Below, piece by piece: positions 1 to 6,674 of a stretch of 9,556 nt of DNA. The first letter of the stretch is position 1; every line of letters begins with the position of its first letter. Source of the DNA: an uncultured Mediterranea sp. (GTDB lineage: Bacteria; Bacteroidota; Bacteroidia; Bacteroidales; Bacteroidaceae); contig CAMGAL010000059.1 in NCBI GenBank assembly GCA_946007445.1, positions 1 through 9,556 on the forward strand. The letters are read 5' to 3'. Under the pieces are notes generated by a model. The model was not told where the DNA came from, searched no databases, and was given only the letters and a program-made list of their open reading frames with translations. Made by a program: the position numbers and the translations under genes.

Positions 1-2166
1 ATCTGGACTCCCAACTTCAATATCTGCGGCTCCCCCCGATGGGGCCGCGGACAGGAGACCTATGGCGAAGACCCCTATCTCACCGCCCAGCTTGGTATGG
101 CTGTGGTGCGTGGACTCCAAGGCCCAGAGGATGCTGCCTACGACAAGGCTCATGCTTGTGCCAAGCACTTTGCCGTTCACTCCGGTCCTGAATGGAACCG
201 GCATAGCTTCGATGCCGCTAACATCTCTCCACGCGACCTCTGGGAGACCTATCTGCCTGCTTTCAAGGAGTTGGTACAGAAAACGCACGTGAAGGAAGTG
301 ATGTGTGCCTACAACCGCTACGAGGGCGACCCCTGCTGCGGCAGTGACCGCTTGCTGATGCAAATCTTGCGTGACGAGTGGGGGTTCGATGGCGTCGTGG
401 TGAGCGACTGCGGTGCCATCAGAGATTTTTATCTCAAGGATCACCATGAGACCCATCAAGATGCTGCTGAGGCCTCGTCAAAGGCTGTGCGGAGTGGTAC
501 AGACCTGGAGTGCGGCAGTTCATACAAGGCTTTGGTAGAGGCGGTCCAGAACGGCCAGATTAAGGAAGCAGACCTTGACCGCTCTTTGCTCCGCTTGCTG
601 CAGGCACGCTTCGAGCTGGGCGAAATGGAAGAAAGCACCTCGTGGGACACCATCCCCTATTCGGTGGTCAATAGCCCGAAACACCAGCAACTGGCCCTGA
701 AGATGGCTTGCGAGAGCATGACCTTGCTGCAGAACAAGAATAACCTCCTTCCCCTGAAACCGAATATGAAGGTGGCGCTCATTGGCCCGAATGCCAATGA
801 TTCGGTCATGCAATGGGGCAATTACAATGGATTCCCCGCTCATACCGTCACCCTCTTGGAGGCTTTGCGTCAACGTCTTCCCCAGGAGCAACTGATTTAT
901 GCTCCTGCTTGCGACCATACTTCCGAACAGCTATTTGTCAGCTTGTTCAACGATTGCTATACGGCATCGGGTGATGCAGGATTTGAAGCCACCTATTGGG
1001 ACAACAATCGGATGGAGGGTGAGCCTGTGGCTCAAGCCCGTTACTCAACTCCTCTTCTGTTTAATTCCGATGGAGCCACAGCTTTTGCGCCCGGAGTACC
1101 TCTGGAACAGTTCTCCGGCACCTTCTGTACGACTTTTTGCCCTCAAAACGATACTTCGGTAGAGTTCCGCATCAAGATGCGAGGCGCATTCAGCTTATGG
1201 GTGGATGGTCGGGAGGTGGCTGCAGACGAAGGAGCCATCAAGCAGACCAAAACCATCTACACGTTGGAAGCAAAAGCCGGGAAGCGGTATTCGTTGGAGT
1301 TGCGCTACCGACATCTGGAGAAATCTGCCACGTTAAACTTTGATTTGGGTAGCAATCAGACCATTGATATTCCTCAGTTATTGCGTCAGTTGGCTCCTGC
1401 CGATGTGGTCGTTTTTGCCGGAGGTATCACGCCCCTGCTTGAAGGTGAGGAGATGCCGGTCAGCGCTTCGGGCTTCCGTGGAGGCGACCGTGTGGACATC
1501 CAGCTGCCTGCAGTGCAACGCCGGTTGCTGAAGGCGCTGAAGAGTGCTGGGAAACAGGTCGTATTGGTCAACTTTTCGGGCAGTGCCATCGGTCTGGAGC
1601 CGGAGAAGAGTTCTTGCGATGCCATCCTGCAGGCTTGGTATCCGGGTCAGGCAGGCGGTACAGCCATTACCCAGGTGCTCTATGGCGACTACAATCCCGC
1701 CGGTCGCCTGCCGGTGACGTTCTATAAAGATACCCTCCAACTGCCCGATTTCCAAGACTACTCCATGAAGGGACGCACCTACCGCTACATGAAGGCCACG
1801 CCTTCGTTTGCCTTCGGTCACGGACTCTCCTATACCACTTTCCGATATGACGATGCCCGTGTGGTGGATGGCGTTCTGGTGGTGCCTGTCAGCAATGTCG
1901 GTCAGCTGGATGGCGAAGAGGTGGTGCAGCTCTATCTGCAGCGCCCCGACGACAAGGAGGGTCCGCAGTTGGCTCTTCGTGGCTTCAGCCGCGTGCAACT
2001 GGCTGCCGGCGAAACGAAAGAGGTCAGCTTCCCCTTGTCGGACGAGACCTTCCGTTGGTGGGATGAGGCCAGCAACACCATGCGCCCCTTGTCCGGAACC
2101 TATATCCTGCTCTACGGAGGCAGCTCGGAGCGTGCGCAGCTGAAGAGCCTGTCGGTGACTCGATAA
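1..2166 (+). CDS. GH3 glycoside hydrolase with inserted PA14 domain (beta-xylosidase/beta-glucosidase type), 5'-truncated
   Basis: The reading frame is open from base 1 and ends at TAA 2164-2166, giving 721 residues; the N-terminus and any signal peptide lie left of the window. Numbered from base 1, the (beta/alpha)8 domain covers about residues 1-215, with the family blocks PRWGRGQETYGEDP and KHFAVHSGPEWNRH. The expected nucleophile is Asp136 in VVVSDCGAI. The second alpha/beta domain starts near 240 (SMTLLQNKNNLLPL). It is interrupted by a PA14 domain at about 327-450 (GFEATYWDN), then resumes with LLEGEEM; Glu481, Glu483 or Glu484 is the likely acid/base. A fibronectin III-like domain ends the protein (about 640-712). 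The family removes terminal sugars from beta-linked oligosaccharides, usually in the periplasm. The PA14 insertion is known in Bacteroidetes beta-xylosidases and in some beta-glucosidases, so xylose versus glucose specificity is undecided. A full protein would probably be about 850-880 residues. No partner polysaccharide-utilisation gene is visible downstream. Confidence 0.93.
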   Translation: MWTPNFNICGSPRWGRGQETYGEDPYLTAQLGMAVVRGLQGPEDAAYDKAHACAKHFAVHSGPEWNRHSFDAANISPRDLWETYLPAFKELVQKTHVKEVMCAYNRYEGDPCCGSDRLLMQILRDEWGFDGVVVSDCGAIRDFYLKDHHETHQDAAEASSKAVRSGTDLECGSSYKALVEAVQNGQIKEADLDRSLLRLLQARFELGEMEESTSWDTIPYSVVNSPKHQQLALKMACESMTLLQNKNNLLPLKPNMKVALIGPNANDSVMQWGNYNGFPAHTVTLLEALRQRLPQEQLIYAPACDHTSEQLFVSLFNDCYTASGDAGFEATYWDNNRMEGEPVAQARYSTPLLFNSDGATAFAPGVPLEQFSGTFCTTFCPQNDTSVEFRIKMRGAFSLWVDGREVAADEGAIKQTKTIYTLEAKAGKRYSLELRYRHLEKSATLNFDLGSNQTIDIPQLLRQLAPADVVVFAGGITPLLEGEEMPVSASGFRGGDRVDIQLPAVQRRLLKALKSAGKQVVLVNFSGSAIGLEPEKSSCDAILQAWYPGQAGGTAITQVLYGDYNPAGRLPVTFYKDTLQLPDFQDYSMKGRTYRYMKATPSFAFGHGLSYTTFRYDDARVVDGVLVVPVSNVGQLDGEEVVQLYLQRPDDKEGPQLALRGFSRVQLAAGETKEVSFPLSDETFRWWDEASNTMRPLSGTYILLYGGSSERAQLKSLSVTR

Positions 2167-2180
2167 CGGGAGCCCCGTTA
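2164..2180 (+). repeat. Short perfect hairpin overlapping the GH3 stop codon
   Basis: TAACGGG (2164-2170) pairs perfectly with CCCGTTA (2174-2180) around a 3-base AGC loop. The left arm includes the GH3 stop codon. No T-run follows, so it is not a convincing intrinsic terminator alone. It may protect the 3' end of the mRNA or slow polymerase ahead of the stronger hairpin at 2245-2272. Confidence 0.5.
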
Positions 2181-2210
2181 GCCCTATATGACCAACTATC
2201 AGTGGCTTAG

Positions 2211-2233
2211 ATCCCTCGACGCTGCTCGGGGAT
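2211..2233. repeat. Imperfect palindrome resembling a dispersed intergenic repeat
   Basis: ATCCC-T-CGA (2211-2219) and TCGGGGAT (2226-2233) pair over 8 bp with one bulged T around a 6-base CGCTGC loop. The wording AGATCCCTCG...CTCGGGGATGAC resembles short palindromic intergenic repeats that I recall from many bacterial genomes. Only one copy is in this window, so assigning it to a repeat family rests on memory, not on counted copies. Confidence 0.4.
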
Positions 2234-2244
2234 GACGAAATCTG

Positions 2245-2272
2245 AAGGGGCGGACCTGTGTGTCCGCCCTTT
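2245..2272 (+). terminator. Probable intrinsic terminator of the GH3 gene
   Basis: An 8-bp perfect GC-rich stem (GGGCGGAC 2248-2255 with GTCCGCCC 2262-2269) has a 6-base loop. One G-U and two A-U pairs extend it to 11 bp. Only a short T-rich tail (TTTC) follows on the + strand. It lies about 80 bases after the GH3 stop, the right place to end that transcript. The weak U-tract lowers confidence. Read on the minus strand the tail is poorer still. Confidence 0.55.
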
Positions 2273-2370
2273 CTACATTACCATCGAACGGTTTCGCACA
2301 AAGTGTAGGACGATAGGACAAGTGACGATTTTCGTTCGAGGAAGAGGGACAGAACATGCTGATGGGTAGA
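2273..2370. other. Intergenic stretch without a recognised feature
   Basis: This is the middle of the 369-base gap between the convergent GH3 and helicase genes. It holds no credible gene, hairpin with a T-run, or promoter match that I could find. A 7-bp inverted repeat (TCGAACG near 2284, CGTTCGA near 2333) is separated by about 42 bases and is probably chance. Confidence 0.5.
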
Positions 2371-2404
2371 TACAAAAATAAATGGGATGTCTCCCGACAT
2401 CCCA
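2371..2404 (-). terminator. Strong intrinsic terminator, minus strand
   Basis: On the minus strand a 9-bp perfect stem (TGGGATGTC with GACATCCCA, bases 2404-2383) is capped by a GGGA loop, which fits the GNRA tetraloop pattern. It is followed at once by TTTATTTTTG (2382-2373). This is a textbook intrinsic terminator for the operon ending with the helicase stop at 2536, and equally for a short transcript from the promoter-like site at 2449-2479. On the + strand no T-run follows the stem. Confidence 0.8.
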
Positions 2405-2445
2405 CTTCATCTAACCTTAAATCTAAATCTCTATGAAAAAAACGT
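2371..2445 (-). ncRNA. Candidate small RNA of about 70-75 nt (promoter and terminator only)
   Basis: A minus-strand promoter match (TTG, 20 bases, TATATTTG) ends at 2449 and a strong intrinsic terminator ends near 2371. Initiation a few bases after the -7 box would make an RNA of about 70-75 nt. Its predicted 5' part is U-, A- and G-rich and apparently unstructured; its 3' half is the GNRA-capped hairpin with a U-tract, the usual build of a bacterial regulatory RNA. No open frame of note lies inside it in this direction. Alternatively it is just the 3' end of the long operon transcript with a chance promoter match. The start position is inferred from box spacing. Confidence 0.4.
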
Positions 2446-2448
2446 GTA

Positions 2449-2479
2449 CAAATATAGGTAGTTACACTCTATTCTGCAA
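2449..2479 (-). promoter_or_regulatory. Bacteroides-type promoter match, minus strand
   Basis: Read on the minus strand, TTG (2479-2477) is followed by exactly 20 bases and then TATATTTG (2456-2449). This fits the Bacteroides primary sigma factor consensus of a TTTG/TTG -33 box and a TAnnTTTG -7 box. The only thing downstream before the terminator at 2371-2404 is a stretch of about 75 bases, so it would drive a small RNA rather than a gene. Confidence 0.5.
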
Positions 2480-2535
2480 GCGTTCTACCAAAAATCTTCT
2501 ATGATTTAACCTTCTTATAGGGATAACCAGTGCAA

Positions 2536-5500
2536 TTAACGGTCGTTCACGCAAATATGCTCCAACAGAGCCTGATAGAGGGGCATCTGACGGAGCAGTT
2601 CGCTGTTGCCAATCAGGAAGAACTGGCGGCGGGCGCGGGTCAGCGCCACGTTGAGTTTGCGGTCGATGGGGAGGCCTTCGTCTTCGGTCAGGTTGGCGAA
2701 AAACTCCAGTTGGCTGCTGCGGTTGAGGCAGCAGGAGTAGAGGATGACGTCGCGCTCGCTGCCTTGGTAGCGCTCCACGGTATCGACCGTCACCAGCCGG
2801 CTCAGGGCTTCGATGCCTGTCTTCTCCAAGGCTTGCCGAATGAGGGCTATCTGGCTGCGGTAGGGGGTGATGATGCCCAAGGTGCTCTCCGTGAATCCCT
2901 TGTCTCCCTGCTGCGCATACTGCAGGTAGAGCGCCTCGGCCAGTCGGGCGGCTGTATGCGCCTCGCTGTGGTTGACCTTGAAGGTGTGTCCCGCAGGTTC
3001 GGCCGGCGTGGGGAGGAAGGCCACCCGACGCGTCAGCAGCGAGGCCCAGGGATGGCTTTGCAAGGCGGGTGCCAGCGTCAGGTCTCCCTGCTGGTGGGGC
3101 AGGCCCACGGGCTGCAGCAGGCCGTGGTAGAAGGCTTGGTTGGGGAAGCTGGCTACCTCCTCGTTCATGCGTCCCTGCCGGCAGAGCATGTCGTAGGCGC
3201 GCCGGCTCTCTGCCCGGGGTGAGCTATGCAGCTGCCTGTAGAGCCGCTCGAAGAGCGAATCCTTCAGGTTGCCGAGGCCGATGGCTTGCAGTTCGGGGAC
3301 GTCCACCCGGCTCTGTGCAGGCTCTTGCAGCACCACGGCCGGCAGCTGCTTGTGGTCGCCTATCAGGAAGAACCGCCCGATGGCGCACTCCCCCAAGGGT
3401 GTGGTGGTGCAGAGCAGGCCGATGAGTTGAGGCTCCAAGATTTGTGTGGCCTCGTCCACGATGGCGGTGTGGAATCGCTTCAGGCGGAAGAGGTCGGCCT
3501 TGCTCGAGAGGGTGGCCACGGTACCCACATAGAGGTGGCAACGCAGTAGCCGCTCCCTCACCTCATTGCGGTTGCGGCACGAAGCCAGTGTGTTTTCTAT
3601 CAGGTGGGGGCGATAGCACGCCTCGCACGCCAGTTCGCTGCCCAGGCGGATGAAATCGACGGCCGGCGTGATGGCTGCCAGCGAGCGGCAGATTTCGTCC
3701 ACGGCTCGGTTGGTGTAGGCCAGGAGCAGGATATCTTCGCCCTGACTGTGCAGCCGTTCCACCATGCTACGCAGGGCGCGCGAGGTCTTGCCCGTGCCGG
3801 GAGGACCTATCAGCAGGAAGTAGTCGCGGCAGGCATCGGCTCGCAGGGCGATGCGGCGGAACTCCTCCTTCTCGGCTTGGATAGCGTCGTCGAGCGAGGT
3901 GTCGAAGGTGGGAGGGCGCTGACCCAGCAGCAGCTCCCGTCGGTGGGTGGGAGCTTGCATGAAGAGCGAGAGCCCCTGATACATGGCGCGGAAGGTGGTG
4001 TCCATGGTGTCGTGCTCCAAGGCATACCGGCTCTCGAGGGGGAGGACGGCGGCATTGCGCTGCGTCTGGCGCAGGCGGATGCAGACTCCGTCGGTGTGGA
4101 TGCTCTCCAAGGTGCCTTTGAAGACGATGCGGTTGGTCACGTTGTCGCCCGGCTGATTGCGTTCGTAGAGCACCACGGCGTCGCCCGGCCGGAAGTTGGG
4201 CAGGGCGATGCCCTCCTCAGTCTCTTGCGGGCGGGTCAGCCGGATGTAGGGCTTCTTTGCCAGGGCAGCCTGCGACTCGGCAATCTGCAGGTCGTAGAGT
4301 ATCTCGCCGATGTCGCGCTTCTCGGCCAGCGAGGCCTGCCACAGGGCGGCTGCTCCCATGCGGTTGCCCTCGGGGTCGAGGGAGCTGCATTTGGAGAGGT
4401 ACTGCTCGCGGGTGATGAAGGCGTAGAGGGTGCAGAGGTAGCTCCGCTCCAGGGGCGACAAAGCCCGGTAGCGGTCGCCCCAGGCGGCAATCATCGGCGC
4501 CTGATAGCGTTCCCACAGGCGGTTGTGTCGATGGCGCTCGTTGAGCGTGTCGGGAGTGATCTGCCTCAGGTAGCGGTCGGTCAGGTCGGGGGTGTGGCTT
4601 TGCCCCACCTCATGCTCGATGGCCACGATGCGATTGCGCACGTCGAGGGCACGCCGCAGCATACCGCCCGACGTGTGGAGCGGACAGAGCATGGGATAGC
4701 GCGTGTAGAGCAGGTAGGAGCGGATGGAGGCCCGCTCCCTGCCCAGGGTGTAGTGCAACACGGCTTCGTAGAGCAGCATCTGGGTCCAGTTGTTCTCCTT
4801 GGGGAGTGTCTGGCCGGGGTGGGAGAACTCGTCGGCCTTGCCCGACTTCATCTCGATGAAGGCCGAGAGGTCGCGCTGCAGGTAGTCCAGCCTGCCCTGC
4901 AGACCCAGGGGCTCGCAGATGTAGGCCGGCTCGATGACGGCATCGGCCTTGTCCAGCGGAGGCTGCGTGTGGAGGAAGGTCTGTGTCACCACCTGGCGCA
5001 GGTGCTCGAAGTGAAGCTGCGTCTGTCGGAAGAAGTCGCGCTCCTTGGCAGCGTCGAGCAGGTCGGGGCAGGCAGCCACCTCGATGGGGTAGGTGCGGAA
5101 AGCCTCTCTCATGCAGATCAGGTAGTCGGGCGGGCACCCCTCCTCGGCATGGATCCACTCGTCGAGGAAGAGGTTGGCGATGTTTCCCAAGAGCAGAGGA
5201 GCGCTGTTCTCCGAGGGCTGCAGCCGTGCGAAGAGGTAGTTGAGGGGATGGCAGCCGTAGTCGCGGAAGCACTCGGCCAGCGCACTGATGTCCATCAGGT
5301 AGTCCGGCTCCAGCACCAGCATAGTGGGCAGCAACCGGCCCTTCTCATCCTCTCTGACGTCCAGCAGGTTGAGTGTTGCTCCCGGCCAGAGGCATTGCAG
5401 GGTGCCGGCAACCTCCTCCGACAGGGGGGCGCCGTCGCAGCGCACGGTTCGTCTCTGCCCCTCGTGCTTCACGTAGAGGCAGGTCGCGTCACGCGACAGG

Positions 5501-5544
5501 AGGGTCACGCGCAGGCGTTGCAGGGGATGACCGGCTCGATCCAT
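2536..5544 (-). CDS. Dna2-like PD-(D/E)XK nuclease fused to SF1B (Upf1/NAM7-type) helicase
   Basis: This 1002-residue protein combines two DNA-processing activities. The N-terminal third carries RecB/Cas4-family nuclease signatures: GRLD with Asp220, EMK with Glu231 and Lys233, and the Q-x3-Y motif at Gln255-Tyr259. A linker or beta-barrel region lies around 448-495. The C-terminal helicase has Walker A GPPGTGKT (580-587), motif Ia AYTNRAVDE (about 609), motif II DEAT (697-700), motif III GDHKQLP (729-735), motif IV near ITPYRSQ (892-898), motif V ERYQGSERD (924-932) and motif VI NVALTRAR (965-972). All key residues look intact. Dna2 proteins usually hold an Fe-S cluster with a C-x2-C-x5-C set after the nuclease; no such set is present here. 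The start ATG (5542-5544) is 5 bases after the tatC stop, implying translational coupling. A role in replication or repair end-processing is likely; a defence role is possible but nothing nearby supports it. Confidence 0.9.
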   Translation of the reverse strand: MDRAGHPLQRLRVTLLSRDATCLYVKHEGQRRTVRCDGAPLSEEVAGTLQCLWPGATLNLLDVREDEKGRLLPTMLVLEPDYLMDISALAECFRDYGCHPLNYLFARLQPSENSAPLLLGNIANLFLDEWIHAEEGCPPDYLICMREAFRTYPIEVAACPDLLDAAKERDFFRQTQLHFEHLRQVVTQTFLHTQPPLDKADAVIEPAYICEPLGLQGRLDYLQRDLSAFIEMKSGKADEFSHPGQTLPKENNWTQMLLYEAVLHYTLGRERASIRSYLLYTRYPMLCPLHTSGGMLRRALDVRNRIVAIEHEVGQSHTPDLTDRYLRQITPDTLNERHRHNRLWERYQAPMIAAWGDRYRALSPLERSYLCTLYAFITREQYLSKCSSLDPEGNRMGAAALWQASLAEKRDIGEILYDLQIAESQAALAKKPYIRLTRPQETEEGIALPNFRPGDAVVLYERNQPGDNVTNRIVFKGTLESIHTDGVCIRLRQTQRNAAVLPLESRYALEHDTMDTTFRAMYQGLSLFMQAPTHRRELLLGQRPPTFDTSLDDAIQAEKEEFRRIALRADACRDYFLLIGPPGTGKTSRALRSMVERLHSQGEDILLLAYTNRAVDEICRSLAAITPAVDFIRLGSELACEACYRPHLIENTLASCRNRNEVRERLLRCHLYVGTVATLSSKADLFRLKRFHTAIVDEATQILEPQLIGLLCTTTPLGECAIGRFFLIGDHKQLPAVVLQEPAQSRVDVPELQAIGLGNLKDSLFERLYRQLHSSPRAESRRAYDMLCRQGRMNEEVASFPNQAFYHGLLQPVGLPHQQGDLTLAPALQSHPWASLLTRRVAFLPTPAEPAGHTFKVNHSEAHTAARLAEALYLQYAQQGDKGFTESTLGIITPYRSQIALIRQALEKTGIEALSRLVTVDTVERYQGSERDVILYSCCLNRSSQLEFFANLTEDEGLPIDRKLNVALTRARRQFFLIGNSELLRQMPLYQALLEHICVNDR

Positions 5545-5549
5545 GGGGC

Positions 5550-6338
5550 TCAGTCGGCTACGGCAGGACGCTCCTTCACCATCCAGATGCTCAGCTCATA
5601 CAGCAGGTAGAGCGGTATGGCTACCAGGGTCAGCGTGAAGGGGTCGCTGGTGGGGGTAATGACGGCGGCCACGACCACAATGGCCACGATGGCGTGGCGG
5701 CGATAGCGGCGCAGCAGGCGGCGGTGCACCAGTCCGAGCAGCGAGAGCAGCCAGGTGACCAGGGGTAGCTCGAAGCAGATGCCCATGCAGAGTATCAGCG
5801 TCATGAAGTTGTCGATATAGGAGTTGAGCGAGATGACATTCTCGATACTGCTGCTCAGCTGGTAGGTGGCCAGGAAGCGCAAGGTGAGCGGATAGACCAT
5901 GTAGTAGCCCACCAGCACACCGAGGTAGAACATCACGCCGCCCAGCAGCAGCGCCTTGCGCACGCCTCGCAGCTCGTGCGGATAGAGTGCCGGAGCCACA
6001 AAGCGCCACACCTCCCAGATGAAATAGGGCATCGTGGTCACCACCGACAGCGCGAAGGCCGTGGAGAGGTGGATGAAGAAGGGGGCTGCCAGGTTGATGT
6101 TGACCAGCTTCACCTCAAACGCCTCGGTGAAGAAGGAGGCGTCCAGCTCCAGCCAGGTGGCGATGTAGCGCAGCAGGCCGTAGAAGGGGAAACTGTCGTG
6201 GCAAGGGGCCAAGATCACCCGGTCGAAGAGCCAGGGCATGGCCACAAAGTAGCCGATGGCTACCACCAGCCACACGACCAAGATGCGGCAGATAGCCCAT
6301 CGCAGCACATCCAGATGGTCCCAGAACGTTTGCTCCAT
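5550..6338 (-). CDS. tatC: Sec-independent protein translocase subunit TatC
   Basis: This 262-residue inner-membrane protein is the Tat receptor that binds twin-arginine signal peptides and recruits TatA to export folded proteins. The N-terminus FWDHLDVLRW matches the TatC HLEELR signature. Further family features are the stretch with PYFIWEVWRFVAPALYPHE in the first half and the C-terminal ITPTSDPF...IPLYLLYE. About six hydrophobic segments can be seen, as expected. The frame is open further upstream to a Met at 6470. That extension would overlap tatA, is arginine-rich, and would read through the palindrome at 6373-6404, so the start is placed at ATG 6336-6338. It follows an A-rich leader (AAAACTCAAAAC) with no Shine-Dalgarno site. 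tatA lies upstream and the nuclease-helicase 5 bases downstream. Confidence 0.96.
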   Translation of the reverse strand: MEQTFWDHLDVLRWAICRILVVWLVVAIGYFVAMPWLFDRVILAPCHDSFPFYGLLRYIATWLELDASFFTEAFEVKLVNINLAAPFFIHLSTAFALSVVTTMPYFIWEVWRFVAPALYPHELRGVRKALLLGGVMFYLGVLVGYYMVYPLTLRFLATYQLSSSIENVISLNSYIDNFMTLILCMGICFELPLVTWLLSLLGLVHRRLLRRYRRHAIVAIVVVAAVITPTSDPFTLTLVAIPLYLLYELSIWMVKERPAVAD

Positions 6339-6372
6339 AGCGTTATTGTTTTGAGTTTTTAATGACGAAACT

Positions 6373-6404
6373 AACTCCCCTCCTCCGCAAGGAGGAGGGG
6401 AGTT
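6373..6404. repeat. 14-bp perfect palindrome between tatA and tatC (REP-like or attenuator)
   Basis: The arms AACTCCCCTCCTCC (6373-6386) and GGAGGAGGGGAGTT (6391-6404) are exact inverse complements around a 4-base loop: GCAA on the + strand, TTGC in the tat mRNA sense. The element sits in the 109-base gap between the tatA stop and the tatC start. No T-run follows on the minus strand, so it should not terminate fully. It could stabilise the tatA mRNA 3' end, cause partial termination, or be a copy of a dispersed palindromic repeat. Confidence 0.75.
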
Positions 6405-6447
6405 GAGATAGCCTATTGTATCACTCCAAATGTCGGATGAACCTGAT

Positions 6448-6636
6448 TTAATCCTCCTTCTCCTTCTCAATCTCTTCCTTCGCCTCTTTCACGCCCTCTT
6501 TGAAGCTTTTCACGCCTTTGCCCAATCCCTTCATCAGTTCAGGTATCTTCTTGCCGCCGAAGAGCAGCAGTACCACTAGGAGAATAATGAGCCATTCAGA
6601 ACCGCCGGGCAGACCCAGCCAAATGTTGTGTACCAT
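6448..6636 (-). CDS. tatA: Twin-arginine translocase subunit TatA
   Basis: This 62-residue protein has the TatA/E layout: a short N-terminal segment, one transmembrane helix ([12 protein letters not shown], about residues 15-26), the conserved FGGKKIPEL hinge, an amphipathic helix (about 30-48), and a charged Lys/Glu-rich cytoplasmic tail. Many copies assemble on TatC to form the export pore. No tatB is visible, which fits the minimal TatA-TatC systems of Bacteroidetes, where one TatA-type protein serves both roles. ATG 6634-6636 is preceded by an A/T-rich leader (AAACTCAAAATATT) with no Shine-Dalgarno site, as is usual in Bacteroides. The gene lies 38 bases after murF-alr and 109 bases before tatC. 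Confidence 0.95.
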   Translation of the reverse strand: MVHNIWLGLPGGSEWLIILLVVLLLFGGKKIPELMKGLGKGVKSFKEGVKEAKEEIEKEKED

Positions 6637-6639
6637 AAT

Positions 6640-6674
6640 ATTTTGAGTTTATAAGTTTTTGAGTTTATGAGTTT
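6640..6674. repeat. AT-rich 16-bp tandem repeat in the tatA leader
   Basis: Two copies of a 16-base unit (6640-6655 and 6656-6671) differ at only two positions; the shared core is TTTTGAGTTTAT on the + strand. A third, partial TTTTTAG runs into the murF-alr stop region. In mRNA sense this gives repeated AAACTCAAAA-type words just before the tatA ATG. The same core recurs at about 6348-6360 before tatC. It probably acts as an unstructured A-rich translation start region. Confidence 0.55.

Noticed and set aside
2284..2339. A 7-bp inverted repeat (TCGAACG / CGTTCGA) as an operator or hairpin
   Set aside because: The arms are short and about 42 bases apart with no adjacent promoter; chance is the simplest explanation.
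2199..2405. A 68-codon frame on the minus strand in the intergenic region
   Set aside because: It starts inside the terminator hairpin, runs through the GH3 terminator, and its product resembles nothing known.
2530..3222. A 230-codon open frame on the + strand opposite the helicase C-terminus
   Set aside because: It is antisense to helicase motifs IV-VI and has no family features.
3539..3627. Cysteines 640, 643, 656 and 669 of the helicase as a metal site
   Set aside because: They lie between helicase motifs Ia and II, with spacing unlike the Dna2/Cas4 Fe-S set or a standard zinc finger. There is no support without alignment.
4288..4700. Possible frameshift in the helicase, suggested by long open frames in other registers of the same strand
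   Set aside because: The 1002-residue frame is continuous with nuclease motifs before and helicase motifs after this region, so the other frames are chance.
3604..5610. A 668-codon open frame on the + strand
   Set aside because: It lies wholly antisense to the helicase and tatC end, has low-complexity Val/Gly/Glu/Gln-rich content and no recognisable domain. It is a by-product of GC-rich codon use in the real genes.
6339..6470. A longer tatC start at 6470 adding 44 residues
   Set aside because: The extension overlaps tatA, reads through the palindrome, and precedes the conserved FWDHLDVLRW start that normally lies at the TatC N-terminus.
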